Under the pieces are notes generated by a model. It made no database searches and was not told the origin of the DNA. It saw only the letters and a list, made by a program, of their open reading frames with translations. A stretch of DNA of 64,000 bases from an uncultured Oscillospiraceae bacterium. GTDB lineage: Bacteria; Bacillota; Clostridia; Oscillospirales; Oscillospiraceae. The stretch covers positions 1 to 64,000 of the forward strand of contig CANQBA010000012.1 of assembly GCA_947589545.1 (NCBI GenBank), in the 5' to 3' direction. Below are positions 63,310 to 64,000 of the stretch, piece by piece. Position 1 is the first letter of the stretch, and every line of letters starts with the position of its first letter. The position numbers and the translations under genes are program-made.

Positions 63310-64000
63310 TCATGCCCACATATTGCTGGCGTTGACGATGGTGACGGCGAAATCCGCCTGGCCGCCCTCGGAGAACACGGCGACGCCGGTGTTTGTCTCC
63401 AGGTTCGGATAGATCAGAGCCGCGCCGGCGGCGGTGTAGCCGCCGGAAAACGCCTCCACGCTGGCCTTATCCACATAGATGTGCATGGTCACGGAGCCGT
63501 CGTCCCGCTTTTCAGTGACGGTCTCCGAGAAACGGATGGAGGCGGAGAACCCGCCCAGGGAGCTTCTGTCCACGCTGAGGGTGTCGGTGGTAAAGTCGTA
63601 CTCCACGGCCACGCCCCGCTCCCCGTCGTATCTGACCCACACGCCAGCCTTGGCAGTCCCCTCGCCGGGGGTCACGGTCACGTCCATCCGGTAGGCGTCG
63701 CCGGTATAGTCCAGCGTTGCGGTCTCGCCGGCGGGAACGGTGACGGCGGTATCGAGGGCGGTGTTTTCCGCGGGGAAGACGTTCTCGGCGTACTCCGACA
63801 CAGGCTTCTGGCAGAGCTTCAGCTCCCCGTTCTTATCCCGGACCAGGGACATCTCCAGGTTCAGGTTGTAGACGCCGTTGAAGCGGGTGTTGGAGCTCAG
63901 ATCGTCCACCCGGTTGCAGTAATCCCAGGAGTTCATCCAGTTCAGCTCGATGACCCGGTTCTGGGTGTCCCCATTGAAGGAATCCCCCAGATAGTAGGTC
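63310..64000 (-). CDS. Glycoside hydrolase family 32-like enzyme, C-terminal part (5' end outside window)
   Basis: The frame is open to the right edge and ends at TGA 63310. The visible 230 residues start near LNWMNSWDYC, which matches the GWMNNW-Y block of GH32 fructan hydrolases. They continue into the C-terminal beta-sandwich, with MHIYVDKASVEAFSGG corresponding to the typical DxxSVEVF block. Such enzymes cleave sucrose, levan or inulin. The catalytic domain is off the window, so the exact activity is unknown. Confidence 0.8.
   Translation of the reverse strand, partial: TYYLGDSFNGDTQNRVIELNWMNSWDYCNRVDDLSSNTRFNGVYNLNLEMSLVRDKNGELKLCQKPVSEYAENVFPAENTALDTAVTVPAGETATLDYTGDAYRMDVTVTPGEGTAKAGVWVRYDGERGVAVEYDFTTDTLSVDRSSLGGFSASIRFSETVTEKRDDGSVTMHIYVDKASVEAFSGGYTAAGAALIYPNLETNTGVAVFSEGGQADFAVTIVNASNMWA

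Overview
The window looks like chromosomal DNA from a low-redundancy, GC-rich Clostridia-type Firmicute, most likely an Oscillospirales-like gut anaerobe. This is inferred from S-layer-homology (SLH) proteins, a CpsD/CpsB-type tyrosine kinase and phosphatase pair, Dlt-like genes, an NHLM-type bacteriocin exporter and a thioredoxin/FTR-like pair. No rRNA or tRNA genes and no CRISPR array were seen.

Layout. 0-0.4 kb: the end of a small membrane protein. 0.7-6.9 kb: a LytTR response regulator, then a decaying NHLM-type peptide-export cassette (STAS protein with an amber codon, kinase remnant, HlyD-like adaptor, two ABC exporters missing key ATPase segments, AIM24 protein) that ends in an intact Cys-rich peptide with a double-glycine leader. 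7-11.4 kb: UvrD-like helicase, YgjP-like metallopeptidase and a GH28 glycosidase. 11.5-17 kb (minus strand): GalE plus a complete Dlt-like acylation operon in the order A-C-B-D, with the MBOAT gene shifted out of frame at a C10 tract. 17.1-18.3 kb: a tyrosine recombinase and an AT-rich intergenic segment bounded by inverted near-palindromes. That segment carries a near-consensus promoter which now points away from the capsule operon.

18.3-47.7 kb: a long rightward exopolysaccharide/capsule operon. It holds an aminotransferase, priming sugar transferase, two GT4 enzymes, a polymerase, a mosaic array of GT2 genes and remnants, two GT8-like enzymes, a flippase, a TagF-like phosphotransferase, an AT-rich block (IspD-like, RpiB-like, DXS-like, two SDR epimerases, TagD-like), an acyltransferase, a nucleotidyltransferase, VanZ-like and PglF/CapD-like proteins, and chain-length protein, tyrosine kinase and PHP phosphatase. 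47.7-56.6 kb: PqqD-like, truncated ABC, HPr-kinase-like and signal-peptidase-like genes, a small peptide gene, two SLH proteins and a second SGNH/MBOAT pair. 56.7-64 kb: SWIM protein, lipoprotein, a heterodimeric ABC exporter operon with trigger-factor-like, thioredoxin and FTR-like proteins, and the end of a GH32-type enzyme.

Three themes stand out. First, the surface-glycan genes show several signs of variable expression: an apparent recombinase-linked invertible promoter, and homopolymer tracts (C10, G10, G8, G7) of which two leave genes exactly one base out of frame. Second, a 44-nt palindromic element is inserted in frame in two unrelated genes flanking tagD. Third, an unusual number of genes carry internal deletions, frameshifts or stops. 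Assembly or sequencing error cannot be excluded from the sequence alone, so every frame-based claim needs read-level support.
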